44,778 bases of DNA, taken from positions 1-44,778 of the forward strand of contig CAZXOC010000019.1 in assembly GCA_964642165.1 (NCBI GenBank), written 5' to 3'. This DNA is from CAYRVX01 sp964642165 (lineage in GTDB: Bacteria; Planctomycetota; Phycisphaerae; SM23-33). Shown piece by piece: positions 25,418 to 33,207 of this stretch. Below the pieces are notes generated by a model. The model was not told where the DNA came from, ran no database searches, and saw only the letters and a program-made list of their open reading frames with translations. Each line of letters opens with the position of its first letter. Within the stretch, counting starts at the first letter, position 1. The position numbers were made by a program, and so were the translations under genes.

Positions 25418-26685
25418 AAGTCTGGCTGGTCACGATCGGCGAGCCGCTTCCCACCGACGGCAGCGGCGATGCGCGCTTGCACCGCACGGGGATCTTCGCC
25501 GGCATCCTCGCGCAGCGGGGCCATGACGTGGTCTGGTGGACCTCCGCGTTCGATCACTTCACCAAGACGCATCGAACGCGGGAGGACGAGGTGATCGACT
25601 GGCGCGACGGGTATCGGATCCGCATCCTCCAGGCCCGGGGCTATGGGAGCAACGTGTCGCTTGGGCGGGTGCTCGACCACCGCGGGCTGGCTAGACGCTT
25701 CGCCCGGCAGGCGCCCGAGCAGCCGCCCCCGGACGTGATCGTGGCGGCCATGCCCACGCCCGGCCTGGCGCTGGCGTCGGCCGACTATGGCAGGGACAAA
25801 GGCGTTCCCGTCGTCCTCGACGTGCGCGACCTCTGGCCGGACGTCTTCCTGGACCTCGTTCCCGCCTGGCTGCGCCCGCTGGCCTCGCTGCCGCTGGTGC
25901 CGATGCGCCGGACCGTGGCGGCGGCGTGCGCGAAGGCGACGGCCATCAGCGGCGCCACGCCTCGCTACGTCGAGTGGGGCCTGGAGCAGGGGCGCCGCAC
26001 GCCCTCCGGCCTCGACCGCTCCTTCCCCATGGGGTACCCGGAGACGCGCCCGGACAGCGACGAGCTCGAGCGGGCCAGGGCCTTCTGGGCCGAGCACGGC
26101 CTGACGGAGGAAGACGACTGTCTCAACCTGACGTTCTTCGGCACGTTCGGCCGCCAGTTCGACATCGAGACGGTGATCGAGGCCGCCCGCCTTCTCGACC
26201 GCGAAGGCCGCGCCGTGCGCTTCGTCCTCTGCGGCGCTGGCGAGAACCTGGCGAAGTACAAGTCCCGGGCCGCGGGGCTGGGGAACGTCGTCTTCCCCGG
26301 CTGGATCAACGCCGCTCAGATCTGGACGATGCTCCGCATGTCCTCGGTCGGCCTCGCGCCGTACAAGCCGACGAAGAACTTCCTCGCCAATATCGCCAAC
26401 AAGCCGCTGGAGTACCTTTCGGCGGGGCTGCCCATTCTGGCAGGACTACGCGGGATGCTCGGAGAACTGGTCGAGAAGGAGGATTGCGGCGTCGTCTATG
26501 ACAGCGGGCGGCCTGAGCAACTGGCCCGGATCCTCCGTTCGCTCCACGAGGACCGCGCCCGGCTGGAGGCCATGTCCCGCAATGCCCGCGTCCTGTTCGA
26601 GCAGCGGTTCTCCGCGGAGAAGGTCTACGGCGAGATGGCCGGCTATCTCGGCGAGGTCGTCGAGAGCCGCGGCCGAAGCCGGTAG
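25414..26685 (+). CDS. GT4-family glycosyltransferase (second of a tandem pair)
   Basis: The 423-residue GT-B enzyme begins MKVWLVTIGEPLPTDGSGD. It shares VVLDVRDLWPDVFLDLVP, FVLCGAGENL and NKPLEYLSAGLPILAG with the preceding paralogue. The ATG overlaps the upstream stop as ATGA, and GAGCAGGCAGCA before it gives only a weak ribosome site, so translation is probably coupled. It is the last gene of the plus-strand assembly block and converges on the methyltransferase gene with a 9-nt gap. Sequence divergence between the copies is large enough that different specificities are plausible. Confidence 0.87.
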   Translation: MKVWLVTIGEPLPTDGSGDARLHRTGIFAGILAQRGHDVVWWTSAFDHFTKTHRTREDEVIDWRDGYRIRILQARGYGSNVSLGRVLDHRGLARRFARQAPEQPPPDVIVAAMPTPGLALASADYGRDKGVPVVLDVRDLWPDVFLDLVPAWLRPLASLPLVPMRRTVAAACAKATAISGATPRYVEWGLEQGRRTPSGLDRSFPMGYPETRPDSDELERARAFWAEHGLTEEDDCLNLTFFGTFGRQFDIETVIEAARLLDREGRAVRFVLCGAGENLAKYKSRAAGLGNVVFPGWINAAQIWTMLRMSSVGLAPYKPTKNFLANIANKPLEYLSAGLPILAGLRGMLGELVEKEDCGVVYDSGRPEQLARILRSLHEDRARLEAMSRNARVLFEQRFSAEKVYGEMAGYLGEVVESRGRSR

Positions 26686-26694
26686 GCCCGGCGG

Positions 26695-27453
26695 TCAGCT
26701 CGCCTGGGACGGGAGGCGCTTGCGCAACACGGTGGTCGTTTGGCCGACCAGGAACGGCAAGAGCGCGGCCACAAGGAAGTAGAGGCTCGGGAGCCTCTTG
26801 GAGAGCATTCGGCCGATGGGCGGGACCAGGGCGCCGCGAGCGACGCAGTAGACGTCGGTCTGCGTGCCGACGTCGAAGAGGTACCGAATGCGCTTCCTCG
26901 TCACGGCCAGATAGCCTTCCTTTCCCGGCTTAGAGTAGCGCCAGTCGATCACCACGATGTACCCGGAGGGCCTTGTCACCCTCACCATCTCCGTGGCGAT
27001 GGCCTTGGCGACGTCGTTGTCCGTGACGCTGATGAACATGGTCGATTCGAGGGCGAGGTCGAAGGCGCCGTCCTCGCAAGGCAACTCCCTGGCGTCTCCT
27101 GCGATGAAGCGAACGCTGGCGTGCTTGCTGCGGGCTGCGGCGATCCGGTCTTCCAGGATATCGATTCCCGTGAAGTTGGCAGGGTCGAAGCCGAGCTCGA
27201 TCATCTGCGGCAGACTGCCGCCGGTGCCGCACCCCACGTCAAGGACCTTCGCGGTCGGCGGGTCCAGATCCAGCTTCCGCAGGCAGTTGATCAGCGACTT
27301 CTGGAAGGCGAAGCTCTGGAACATCACCTCCGGGTTGTGGAGCAGCGAGTTGCGGAACTCGCCGACGTCGCTGTAGTAGCGCTCGTACCACCTCGAAACC
27401 CCTCGTTGGAGCTCCTCCTCGCCCACCCGCTCCCTGCGCTGGCCCTTCGCCAT
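26695..27453 (-). CDS. Class I SAM-dependent methyltransferase with C-terminal hydrophobic segment
   Basis: The 252-residue protein has motif I KVLDVGCGTGGSLP (69-82), an acidic residue after strand 2 (FTGIDILEDR) and GDARELPCEDGAFDLAL, the layout of Methyltransf_11/25 proteins. Near the C-terminus LYFLVAALLPFLVGQTTTVL is a strongly hydrophobic stretch between basic residues, so the enzyme may be membrane-attached. The ATG at 27453 has GGAAGG about 8 nt upstream; the frame upstream is not protein-like. It could O-methylate a sugar or act on a lipid carrier. It points against the assembly block and lies beside the insertion-sequence remnant, so its membership in the pathway is less certain. 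Confidence 0.82.
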   Translation of the reverse strand: MAKGQRRERVGEEELQRGVSRWYERYYSDVGEFRNSLLHNPEVMFQSFAFQKSLINCLRKLDLDPPTAKVLDVGCGTGGSLPQMIELGFDPANFTGIDILEDRIAAARSKHASVRFIAGDARELPCEDGAFDLALESTMFISVTDNDVAKAIATEMVRVTRPSGYIVVIDWRYSKPGKEGYLAVTRKRIRYLFDVGTQTDVYCVARGALVPPIGRMLSKRLPSLYFLVAALLPFLVGQTTTVLRKRLPSQAS

Positions 27454-27624
27454 GATGGTACCTTCCGCTGGCTGGTGCCGCCGCGCGGCAGTCGATCGCC
27501 CGTGCGTGCCGTCCTGGGTTCGTCGTTCCTTGCTGATTCGCGGCCCCTCAGCGAGCTGCCGTACAGGCCACCCCGCCGAGGCCCGCAGGAGGAGGCGACA
27601 ACGATCCTTCGATGACGATATTCC

Positions 27625-27640
27625 AGCCCGAGTTCGCCAG
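27625..27640 (+). repeat. Left terminal inverted repeat of the IS remnant
   Basis: AGCCCGAGTTCGCCAG is the exact reverse complement of the sequence at 28515-28530. The match stops abruptly outside the 16 bases and is only patchy inside. Confidence 0.8.
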
Positions 27641-27750
27641 CAACCGAATTCTGAAAACGATTTCCGCCGGTCAACGGACGGTTTTGCAGGACTTACGGCG
27701 CGCGTGGGGGCCTGGATGGGCCTCAGCGGGGCATGCACGGCCCGAATCGC

Positions 27751-27764
27751 GATGTAGTGAAGAC
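27751..27764 (+). repeat. 14-bp direct repeat inside the IS remnant (left copy)
   Basis: GATGTAGTGAAGAC occurs here and again at 28459-28472, where it overlaps the stop codon of the transposase remnant. The copies are 708 bp apart and bracket the whole broken gene, hinting at an internal rearrangement or nested duplication. Confidence 0.65.
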
Positions 27765-27806
27765 CCGACCGGTTGCGTGGCCTGCGGACGGCTCGACAAT
27801 GGGGGC

Positions 27807-28465
27807 ATGTTCATCCGGCCGTGCTATCGAAGGAAGAACGGCAAGCAGCACGCGTATTGGGCGCTCGTCGAGTCGCATCGGACGGCGCGTGGCCCGCGAC
27901 AGCGTGTGGTGGCGTACCTCGGGCAGATGGCCCAGCCGAAGCGGCGCGGCGTGCGGCGGGAGGCGAGGCCACGCCATCGCTGTTCGAGGACGCGGCGCGG
28001 GAGTGGGTCGAGGTCGATGTCAAACGCCTCCGCGTGGAACGCTCCCGGGACTTCGGCGGTCCCTGGTTGGGCCTGCAACTCCTCCGCCGGCTGGAGCTGA
28101 TCGACTTCCTCGAGGAGATCATGCCATGCACCCGGGCGGAGATCCCGTGGCCGCGGATGGCCGCCGTGCTGGTGCTGTGCCGATGGTGTCGGCCGTCCAG
28201 CGAGTTGTACATTGTCGAGCACCTCTACAAGCACACCGCCATCGCGGACCTGCTGGGCATTCCATCGCGCAAGATCAACGAGCAGCGGCTGTACCGCGCC
28301 TTGGACAAGGTGCTGGCGCACAGGGAGGCGTTGCAGATCTTCCTGAAGAACCGTCGCCGTTGCGTGACTCGGCCGGACGAACACCAGGCAATTCTGCTGC
28401 ACCGGCTGGGCCTGAATCTGCCGTCGAACCTGCCGGTGACGGACGAGAAGTTGGGCCGGATGTAG
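27807..28465 (+). pseudogene. Broken IS1634-like transposase gene
   Basis: From ATG 27807 the first frame encodes MFIRPCYRRKNGKQHAYW through RVVAYLGQM, the characteristic N-terminus of IS1634/IS4-type transposases. The family sequence then continues in another frame from about 27960 (SLFEDAAREWVEV, then RDFGGPWLGLQLLRRL), so a frameshift lies near 27930-27965. That frame runs to KVLAHREALQIFLKN and jumps straight to RRRCVTRPDEHQAILLHRLG, which in full-length relatives is at the C-terminus. The central catalytic core with the DDE residues is therefore missing, a deletion of roughly 300-350 residues. The gene cannot encode an active transposase. Confidence 0.8.
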
Positions 28466-28472
28466 TGAAGAC
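28459..28472 (+). repeat. 14-bp direct repeat inside the IS remnant (right copy)
   Basis: Second copy of GATGTAGTGAAGAC, overlapping the terminal Met codon and TAG stop of the transposase remnant. See the left copy at 27751-27764. Confidence 0.65.
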
Positions 28473-28514
28473 TTTGGCCGATTTCGAACGCAAACAAAGG
28501 ATTTACGGCGATAA

Positions 28515-28530
28515 CTGGCGAACTCGGGCT
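28515..28530 (-). repeat. Right terminal inverted repeat of the IS remnant
   Basis: CTGGCGAACTCGGGCT pairs perfectly with the left end at 27625-27640. Confidence 0.8.
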
Positions 28531-28750
28531 AGGGGGAACGGGGAAGCCCGTCAAGCCGGCGCTGGCGCGACGGCGCAATGGCAGGCAGGGCACGTGGTTG
28601 GGGGATACAGCGGGGGCGACTCAGCCGACCGGACGGTTGAGCAGCGCGGGCTGGAAGCCGATAATGCCGGATGTGTCAAAGGAATCGTGCGGCCCGGCTG
28701 GGATGACCCGAGTCAACCCCGTGGTATCCCGCCCTCCGAAGAGGCGAGCG

Positions 28751-29419
28751 ATGTGGAAGAGAGCTTTCGACGTGGTCCTGAGCTTCATCGGGCTGGTGCT
28801 GACCGGGCCGTTCCTGCTCGCCTTGGCCGTCTGGATCAAGCTGGACTCGAAGGGCCCGGTGTTCTACCGCGGTGTGCGCGTCGGGCTCCGCGGCAGGCCG
28901 TTCCGCATCTTCAAGTTCCGCTCGATGGTGGCCGACGCCGACAAGATCGGCCCGTCCTCGACGGCCGACGAGGACCCCCGCGTCACCCGCCCGGGCCGGC
29001 TCATCCGCAAAGGCAAGCTCGACGAGCTTTCGCAGCTCCTGAACGTGCTGATCGGCGACATGTCGCTTGTGGGCCCGCGGCCGGAAGTGCAGAAGTTCGT
29101 CGACATGTACACCGACGAGGAGAAGGCGATCCTCGACGCCCGCCCGGGCATCACCGATTGGGCGTCCATCTGGAACGCCGACGAGGGGGCCGTCCTGGCC
29201 GGGGCCGACGACCCCGACCAGGCCTACCTGGAGCTGATCCGCCCGACGAAGCTGAAGCTCCAGCTCGACTACGTCCGCCACCACAACCTGCTGACGGACG
29301 TCCGGATCATCCTGTACACGATCCGGAAGGTCCTCCGCCGCACCTGGGTGCCGAAGAAGCTTCGCGCCTATCCCTACCCCGGTGCCCCCGGGGCGGCCGC
29401 CGGCCAGGACCCCGCATGA
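28751..29419 (+). CDS. Initiating sugar-phosphate transferase (bacterial sugar transferase, PF02397)
   Basis: This enzyme transfers a sugar-1-phosphate from a UDP-sugar to undecaprenyl phosphate, starting the repeat unit at the inner membrane. The 222-residue protein is the short (PglC-like) form with one N-terminal membrane helix (AFDVVLSFIGLVLTGPFLL, residues 5-23). Motifs GPVFYRGVRVG, FRIFKFRSM, LDELSQLLNVLIGDMSLVGPRPE (in two overlapping blocks) and GITDWASIW are intact, including the catalytic Asp-Glu-type pair in the conserved core. The ATG at 28751 follows GAGG by 7 nt; an upstream in-frame extension runs into the remnant's flank and is not protein-like. It lies apart from the other assembly genes, behind the IS remnant. 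Confidence 0.92.
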   Translation: MWKRAFDVVLSFIGLVLTGPFLLALAVWIKLDSKGPVFYRGVRVGLRGRPFRIFKFRSMVADADKIGPSSTADEDPRVTRPGRLIRKGKLDELSQLLNVLIGDMSLVGPRPEVQKFVDMYTDEEKAILDARPGITDWASIWNADEGAVLAGADDPDQAYLELIRPTKLKLQLDYVRHHNLLTDVRIILYTIRKVLRRTWVPKKLRAYPYPGAPGAAAGQDPA

Positions 29420-29522
29420 GCGCGGTCGTGCTGGCGGCCGCCCGGGCGCATATCCCGGAGGCGGTCACGCTTCAGGCGTGCCCCGGGCCCTGTCCAAACG
29501 CGAGCGCCGATGCGTCTCGGTG

Positions 29523-30269
29523 TCAGACGGTCCGGACCCGCCGCTTGCGGACATACGCGCCGGCGGCGCCGAGGCCCATGAGGATCCCCGCCACCGTGAT
29601 CGGCTCGGGCGCGGACGGCCCGTCGAAGACGAGGGCGTAGTCCTGCATGTCCTCGTTCGTCAGGATGCGAAGCTCGACGTCCGGGACGGTCGTGCCGAGA
29701 TCCTCCAGCCACGTATTCGCCATGTCCACCCAGGCGCCCGTGGTGGTGGTGTAGAGCGATCCGGACGTGACGTCGTAGCCTGAGTCGTCGATGATCTCCC
29801 ACACACAGAGCTGGAACGCCGCCGCGCCGGCCTCGGTGCCGATCTCGTCGATGTGGCTGCCGTAGAGCCTGCGCAGGTCGTTGGCCTTGCTCTCGCCCAT
29901 GGCGGCCTGCGGGTCGCCGCGGACGACGGGGCCGTCCTCGGGCATGCGGACGTCGTAGAGGTAGTACCCTTTGCCTAACGGAGCGGACTGCCGCACATCC
30001 GCGCAGAACGCGCCGATCAGGTAGTCCGGGCCGGCCAGCTCGTACACGTCCTCGCCCTCGCCGGTCGGGGTGTAGTCCGCATCCAGCAGCAGGTTGTACT
30101 GGCCGGTGTACACAGTTCCCAGGCTGTTGCCGTTGAGGTAGATCGTGGCGGACTTCCGCGGAGTGGCGCTGTGGTACTTCATCCGGACCGTGCCCAGCGA
30201 GTTGGCGTGCACCGTGCCCGCCAGAAGCACAACGACACTTGCCACCAGAACAGTCAGTTTCCCTCTCAT
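29523..30269 (-). CDS. PEP-CTERM surface protein with thioester-domain-like Cys/Gln signature
   Basis: The 248-residue protein has a signal peptide (MRGKLTVLVASVVVLLAGTVHA) given here as residues 1-22, and a C-terminal sorting tripartite tag: PEP at 221-223, a short hydrophobic helix and RKRRVR. Such tags are recognised by exosortase, and an exosortase is encoded 11.6 kb away. The body carries AFCADV (C89) and AFQLCVWEI (Q153), the spacing and context of thioester (TED) domains, in which Cys and Gln form an internal thioester able to bond covalently to a target. ATG 30269 is 7 nt after GGAGG; ATG 30275 is an alternative. It has a long, structured leader and a strong predicted promoter. Confidence 0.87.
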   Translation of the reverse strand: MRGKLTVLVASVVVLLAGTVHANSLGTVRMKYHSATPRKSATIYLNGNSLGTVYTGQYNLLLDADYTPTGEGEDVYELAGPDYLIGAFCADVRQSAPLGKGYYLYDVRMPEDGPVVRGDPQAAMGESKANDLRRLYGSHIDEIGTEAGAAAFQLCVWEIIDDSGYDVTSGSLYTTTTGAWVDMANTWLEDLGTTVPDVELRILTNEDMQDYALVFDGPSAPEPITVAGILMGLGAAGAYVRKRRVRTV

Positions 30270-30403
30270 GTCCATTCCTCCATTCCCTCCTGCGGGTTCC
30301 TCCAAGGCTCCGTGAGCACAACAGCCGGCTCGCCGCCGCCGAGGCGACACGACGAGACACGGCCGAACCGCGAGACAAACGCCGTCCGATGGCGGATGCG
30401 AGG

Positions 30404-30472
30404 GAGTCCCCCAACCGTGGACTCGCCCTTGTCGCCTCCATTCCATCCCGGCACCGCAAGCCGGCGACAAGG
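30404..30472 (-). promoter_or_regulatory. Structured 5' leader of the PEP-CTERM gene
   Basis: On the minus strand CCTTGTCGCC (30472-30463) pairs perfectly with GGCGACAAGG (30436-30427), enclosing a CCGGC/GCCGG hairpin and a GA-rich bulge. A second hairpin follows: GGACTC-complementary arms at 30424-30419 and 30409-30404 with a 9-nt loop. The first stem begins about 20 nt after the predicted transcription start, and about 135 nt separate the last hairpin from the start codon. This looks like a cis-regulatory RNA; I could not match it to a riboswitch class by eye. The rest of the 439-bp region 30270-30708 holds no gene. Confidence 0.45.
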
Positions 30473-30498
30473 TCCCGTAGCCAAACCCGAGTTTTCGT

Positions 30499-30527
30499 AT
30501 CATACCGGAGGTGCCGGAATCTGGCAA
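30499..30527 (-). promoter_or_regulatory. Strong predicted promoter of the PEP-CTERM gene
   Basis: On the minus strand TTGCCA (30527-30522) and TATGAT (30504-30499) match the sigma-70 consensus at five of six bases each, with an ideal 17-bp spacer. The start of transcription would be near 30492, giving a leader of roughly 220 nt. Confidence 0.65.
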
Positions 30528-30708
30528 GATGGAAAATCGCGACAATGCCAGAAAAGCCGGCTTCCGTGCCCCGGCCCCGCCGGGGGGCGCGTCGGCTCCG
30601 TGAAGCCCTTCGCGAGGGCAATCGCCCACGCGGCTATCTCAAGTCGCAGCACTTGGCGGACGATAGGCCTCACGGGCGCCGGAGGGCAGCGCCGGTGGAG
30701 AGCCCATC

Positions 30709-31797
30709 ATGATCACGGCGGAGCGAAACGGTATCCCTCCTTCTGCGGGTCGTTCCTCACGGAAGGCATCGCGAAGTCGCCCGGCGGCGAGCGGAACCGC
30801 GGGCGGGCGCAGGCAGGTCCGCGCCGCCATAGCCGGCCTGGGGGTGGCTGTGCCCGAGACCGTCATGACCAACGCCGACTTCGAGAAGTTCCTCGACACG
30901 TCGGACGAGTGGATCACGCAGCGGACGGGCATCAGGCAGCGCCGCATCGCCGCCGAAGGGCAGAGCACGGCGACGCTGGGCACGGCGGCCGCCCGGGCGG
31001 CCCTCGCCGACGCCGGCATCGGGCCGACCGACCTGGACCTCATCATCTGCGCCACCGTCACGCCGGAGATGATCTTCCCCGCCACGGCGTGCATCATCCA
31101 GAGCGAGATCGGCGCGACGGACGTGCCCGCTTTCGACCTTTCGGCCGCGTGCAGCGGCTTCGTCTACGGCCTGAGCATCGGCAGCAAGCTGATCGAGTCG
31201 CGCATGTACCGACGCATCCTGGTCATTGGCGTCGACACGCTCAGCCGTTTTGCCGACTACACGGACCGTGCGAGCTGCGTGATCTTCGGCGACGGGGCGG
31301 GGGCCGTCGTCCTGGACGCGACCAGGCGGGCGAACCGGGGCTTGCTGTATTCGGTCCTCCACGCCGACGGCAGGGGATGGGACTACGTCTACGTGCCCGC
31401 GGGCGGCTCGCGACAGCCCGCCACGCTCGAGACGGTGAGGGACCGCCAGCACTACGTCAAGATGCGCGGGCGCGACGTGTACAAGTTCGCCGTCGAGAAG
31501 CTGCAGTGGTTGCTGGAGCACTGCATGGCCGAGTGCGGCCTGAGCGCCGACGACGTGGACCTGGTCGTGCCGCACCAGGTGAACATCCGGATCATCCAGT
31601 CGGCGACCGAGAAGCTCGGCTTCCCCATGGAGAAGGTGTACCTGAACCTCGACCGGTACGGGAACACCTCGGGGGCCTCGATCCCGCTGGCCATGGCGAG
31701 CGCGAGGGAGGCCGGGCTGCTCCGTCCCGGTTCGACGGTCCTGCTCGTAGGCTTCGGCGCGGGCCTGACGTGGGCGGGCGCCGTGGTCCGGATGTGA
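30709..31797 (+). CDS. FabH-like 3-oxoacyl-ACP synthase III
   Basis: This thiolase-fold ketosynthase condenses an acyl-CoA primer with malonyl-ACP. The 362-residue protein has the full catalytic triad: C148 in LSAACSGFVYGL, H289 in VPHQVNIRI and N319 in LDRYGNTSGAS. FDLSAACSGF and DGAGAVVL are typical of FabH. An extra, Arg/Ser-rich N-terminal stretch of about 36 residues precedes the usual start (VRAAIAGLG), but no later Met fits, and GGAG stands before the ATG at 30709. No ACP, FabD or other fatty-acid genes are adjacent. It may be a second FabH serving a specialised lipid, or an unrelated housekeeping copy. Confidence 0.9.
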   Translation: MITAERNGIPPSAGRSSRKASRSRPAASGTAGGRRQVRAAIAGLGVAVPETVMTNADFEKFLDTSDEWITQRTGIRQRRIAAEGQSTATLGTAAARAALADAGIGPTDLDLIICATVTPEMIFPATACIIQSEIGATDVPAFDLSAACSGFVYGLSIGSKLIESRMYRRILVIGVDTLSRFADYTDRASCVIFGDGAGAVVLDATRRANRGLLYSVLHADGRGWDYVYVPAGGSRQPATLETVRDRQHYVKMRGRDVYKFAVEKLQWLLEHCMAECGLSADDVDLVVPHQVNIRIIQSATEKLGFPMEKVYLNLDRYGNTSGASIPLAMASAREAGLLRPGSTVLLVGFGAGLTWAGAVVRM

Positions 31798-31827
31798 CGG
31801 CGGCGCGGCGCCGGGCGGATCGCTCGG

Positions 31828-32148
31828 TCACCTCGGCAGCCCCGCGTCGCCGGGGGAACGGAACCTGAGCGTCAGCGCGATGTCCACGGCGATCAGGACG
31901 GCGTTGACGACGTAGAGGATCGTCACCGCTTCGGGCGCCTCGTTCGCTTGGGCCGCACGGAGAAGCTTCGCTGCCAGCCCGAACAGGTACCCCATGAGGA
32001 TCAGCGTCATGAACGCGACGCTCTTCCCCTCGGTCCGACGCGTCCGCAGCGTCTTGAGGATGTCCACCGGCCAGGACGTGCCGAAGCAGATCAGCATCCC
32101 GCCCTCCAGGATCTGTCCCACGCTCGACGTCACGAAGGCGGTCATCAT
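31828..32148 (-). CDS. SemiSWEET/PQ-loop-like small membrane protein
   Basis: The 106-residue protein has three hydrophobic segments (about 9-24, 45-63 and 74-94). The first ends in CFGTSWPVDILKTLRTRRT, and GKSVAF follows before the second; this G-x-S-W-P and KT-x-R pattern resembles PQ-loop/SemiSWEET half-transporters, which dimerise to move sugars or other small solutes. NAVLIAVDIALTLRFR closes the third helix. Start ATG 32148 (a second ATG is adjacent) has AGGGAAC upstream. It is the last gene of the minus-strand block and converges on the FabH-like gene. The cargo is unknown, and a non-transport role is possible. Confidence 0.7.
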   Translation of the reverse strand: MMTAFVTSSVGQILEGGMLICFGTSWPVDILKTLRTRRTEGKSVAFMTLILMGYLFGLAAKLLRAAQANEAPEAVTILYVVNAVLIAVDIALTLRFRSPGDAGLPR

Positions 32149-32241
32149 GGGTCTGGTTCCCTTCGCGCGGGGCCCCGCCGACCCGCGCCTGTCGCGGCGG
32201 CCTGCCGGCTCCGCGGCCGGGGGGGCAGACGGCGGAGTCGG

Positions 32242-33207
32242 TCACGATGGCTGGCCCGCGTGATCGACGGGGACTCGACTCGCGTTTCCGTACCTGTGCG
32301 TTGTCGCTACCTGCCGGTTCAGTGTCTCCAGGAGCTCTCCGGCCTCGACGAAGCGGAAGTGTGAGAGGAGCCACTGGAGCTTCCGCTGGGTGTGCTGGAG
32401 GTTGACGCGGTGGCGCCAGCGGCTGACCGGCCCCATGGGCAGTGCGGGCTGGCCCGGGTCGAGCTCCCACGGATGGAGGTAGATCATACCGGGCCTGCCG
32501 CGGCGTTCCGCGGCGCGTAGGGCCCTGCCTAGCAGCCGGACCGGCAGGAGGCGCAGGTATCCCCCGCCGCCGAGCGGCACGCGATGGCTCATCACGCCGA
32601 GGGTGAGGGGGGGGATCTCGAGGATGCCGCCGCCGCCGGGACCGACGGCCCGATGAACGTCCGTCGGCGCGTCCGGGACGCCGTAGCGGTCGTGACGCAC
32701 CGGGAAGATGGAGGAATCGTACAGGTACCCCGTCTCCGCCAGGACGTCGAGCGCCCAGGCCGTCCGGTGGGTGATCGAAAACGTCGCGGCGCGGTAGCCG
32801 ATGACCGGGCGGCCGGACAGGTCCTCCAGGAGCGCGCGGCTCTCAACCAGCTCCCCGCGGAACTGCTCCGGCGTCAGGCGGCCGAGCATGGTATGGGTCA
32901 TGCCGTGCGAGGCGATCTCATGGCCGGCGTCGGCTATGAGCCGCACGGCCTGCTTCTCATGTCGTGCCACCCATCCCAGGACGAAGAACGTGGCCGAGGC
33001 GGCGTGCTCGTCCAGGAGCTGGAGGATCCGCTCGACGCAGGGCGTCAGGCGCTTCTCGAAGGCGTGCCACTGGTCGGGCGTGACACCGCCCTCGGCGGCG
33101 GCCTCGACCTGGAAGTACTCTTCCACGTCGAAGCTCAGCACGTGAGGCGACACGCCGGCGGACGAGAGGGGCAGGCGCTGGGATCCGGGCTTGCGCGACC
33201 TACTCAA
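32242..33207 (-). CDS. Polysaccharide deacetylase, XrtA/PEP-CTERM locus type (CE4)
   Basis: The 321-residue NodB-type deacetylase begins with SFDVEEYFQVEA (D27, E30) and has the metal-binding SHGMTH (H101, H105) and YRAATFSI, the CE4 order. The FDVE-x-YF motif, the Arg-rich RKLQWLLSHFRFVEA near the C-terminus and the location beside an exosortase match the PEP-CTERM-locus polysaccharide deacetylases (TIGR03006-like). It would remove N-acetyl groups from the exopolysaccharide, probably in the cytoplasm or periplasm; no signal peptide is evident. The start is TTG at 33207, overlapping the TPR gene stop by 8 nt, with GGGAG upstream. A GTG 18 codons later is an alternative. Confidence 0.9.
   Translation of the reverse strand: MSRSRKPGSQRLPLSSAGVSPHVLSFDVEEYFQVEAAAEGGVTPDQWHAFEKRLTPCVERILQLLDEHAASATFFVLGWVARHEKQAVRLIADAGHEIASHGMTHTMLGRLTPEQFRGELVESRALLEDLSGRPVIGYRAATFSITHRTAWALDVLAETGYLYDSSIFPVRHDRYGVPDAPTDVHRAVGPGGGGILEIPPLTLGVMSHRVPLGGGGYLRLLPVRLLGRALRAAERRGRPGMIYLHPWELDPGQPALPMGPVSRWRHRVNLQHTQRKLQWLLSHFRFVEAGELLETLNRQVATTHRYGNASRVPVDHAGQPS

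Larger units (their letters stand above)
27625..28530 (+). mobile_element. Degenerate insertion-sequence remnant (IS1634-like), 906 bp
   Basis: The element is bounded by perfect 16-bp terminal inverted repeats and contains a broken, internally deleted transposase gene. At 906 bp it is about half the usual IS1634-type length (roughly 1.7-2 kb). No clear target-site duplication flanks it (TTCC on the left, AGGG on the right). The intact ends suggest it could still be mobilised in trans by a full-length relative. It lies between the methyltransferase and sugar transferase genes. Confidence 0.75.

Noticed and set aside
27733..29640. A 635-residue frame spanning the IS remnant and the sugar transferase gene
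   Set aside because: It is out of frame with both the transposase remnant and the PF02397 gene and has no domain of its own.
30270..30560. A sigma-54 promoter (GG-N10-GC) before the PEP-CTERM gene, as reported for some PEP-CTERM genes
   Set aside because: No convincing TGGCAC-N5-TTGC element was found; a sigma-70-type pair fits much better.
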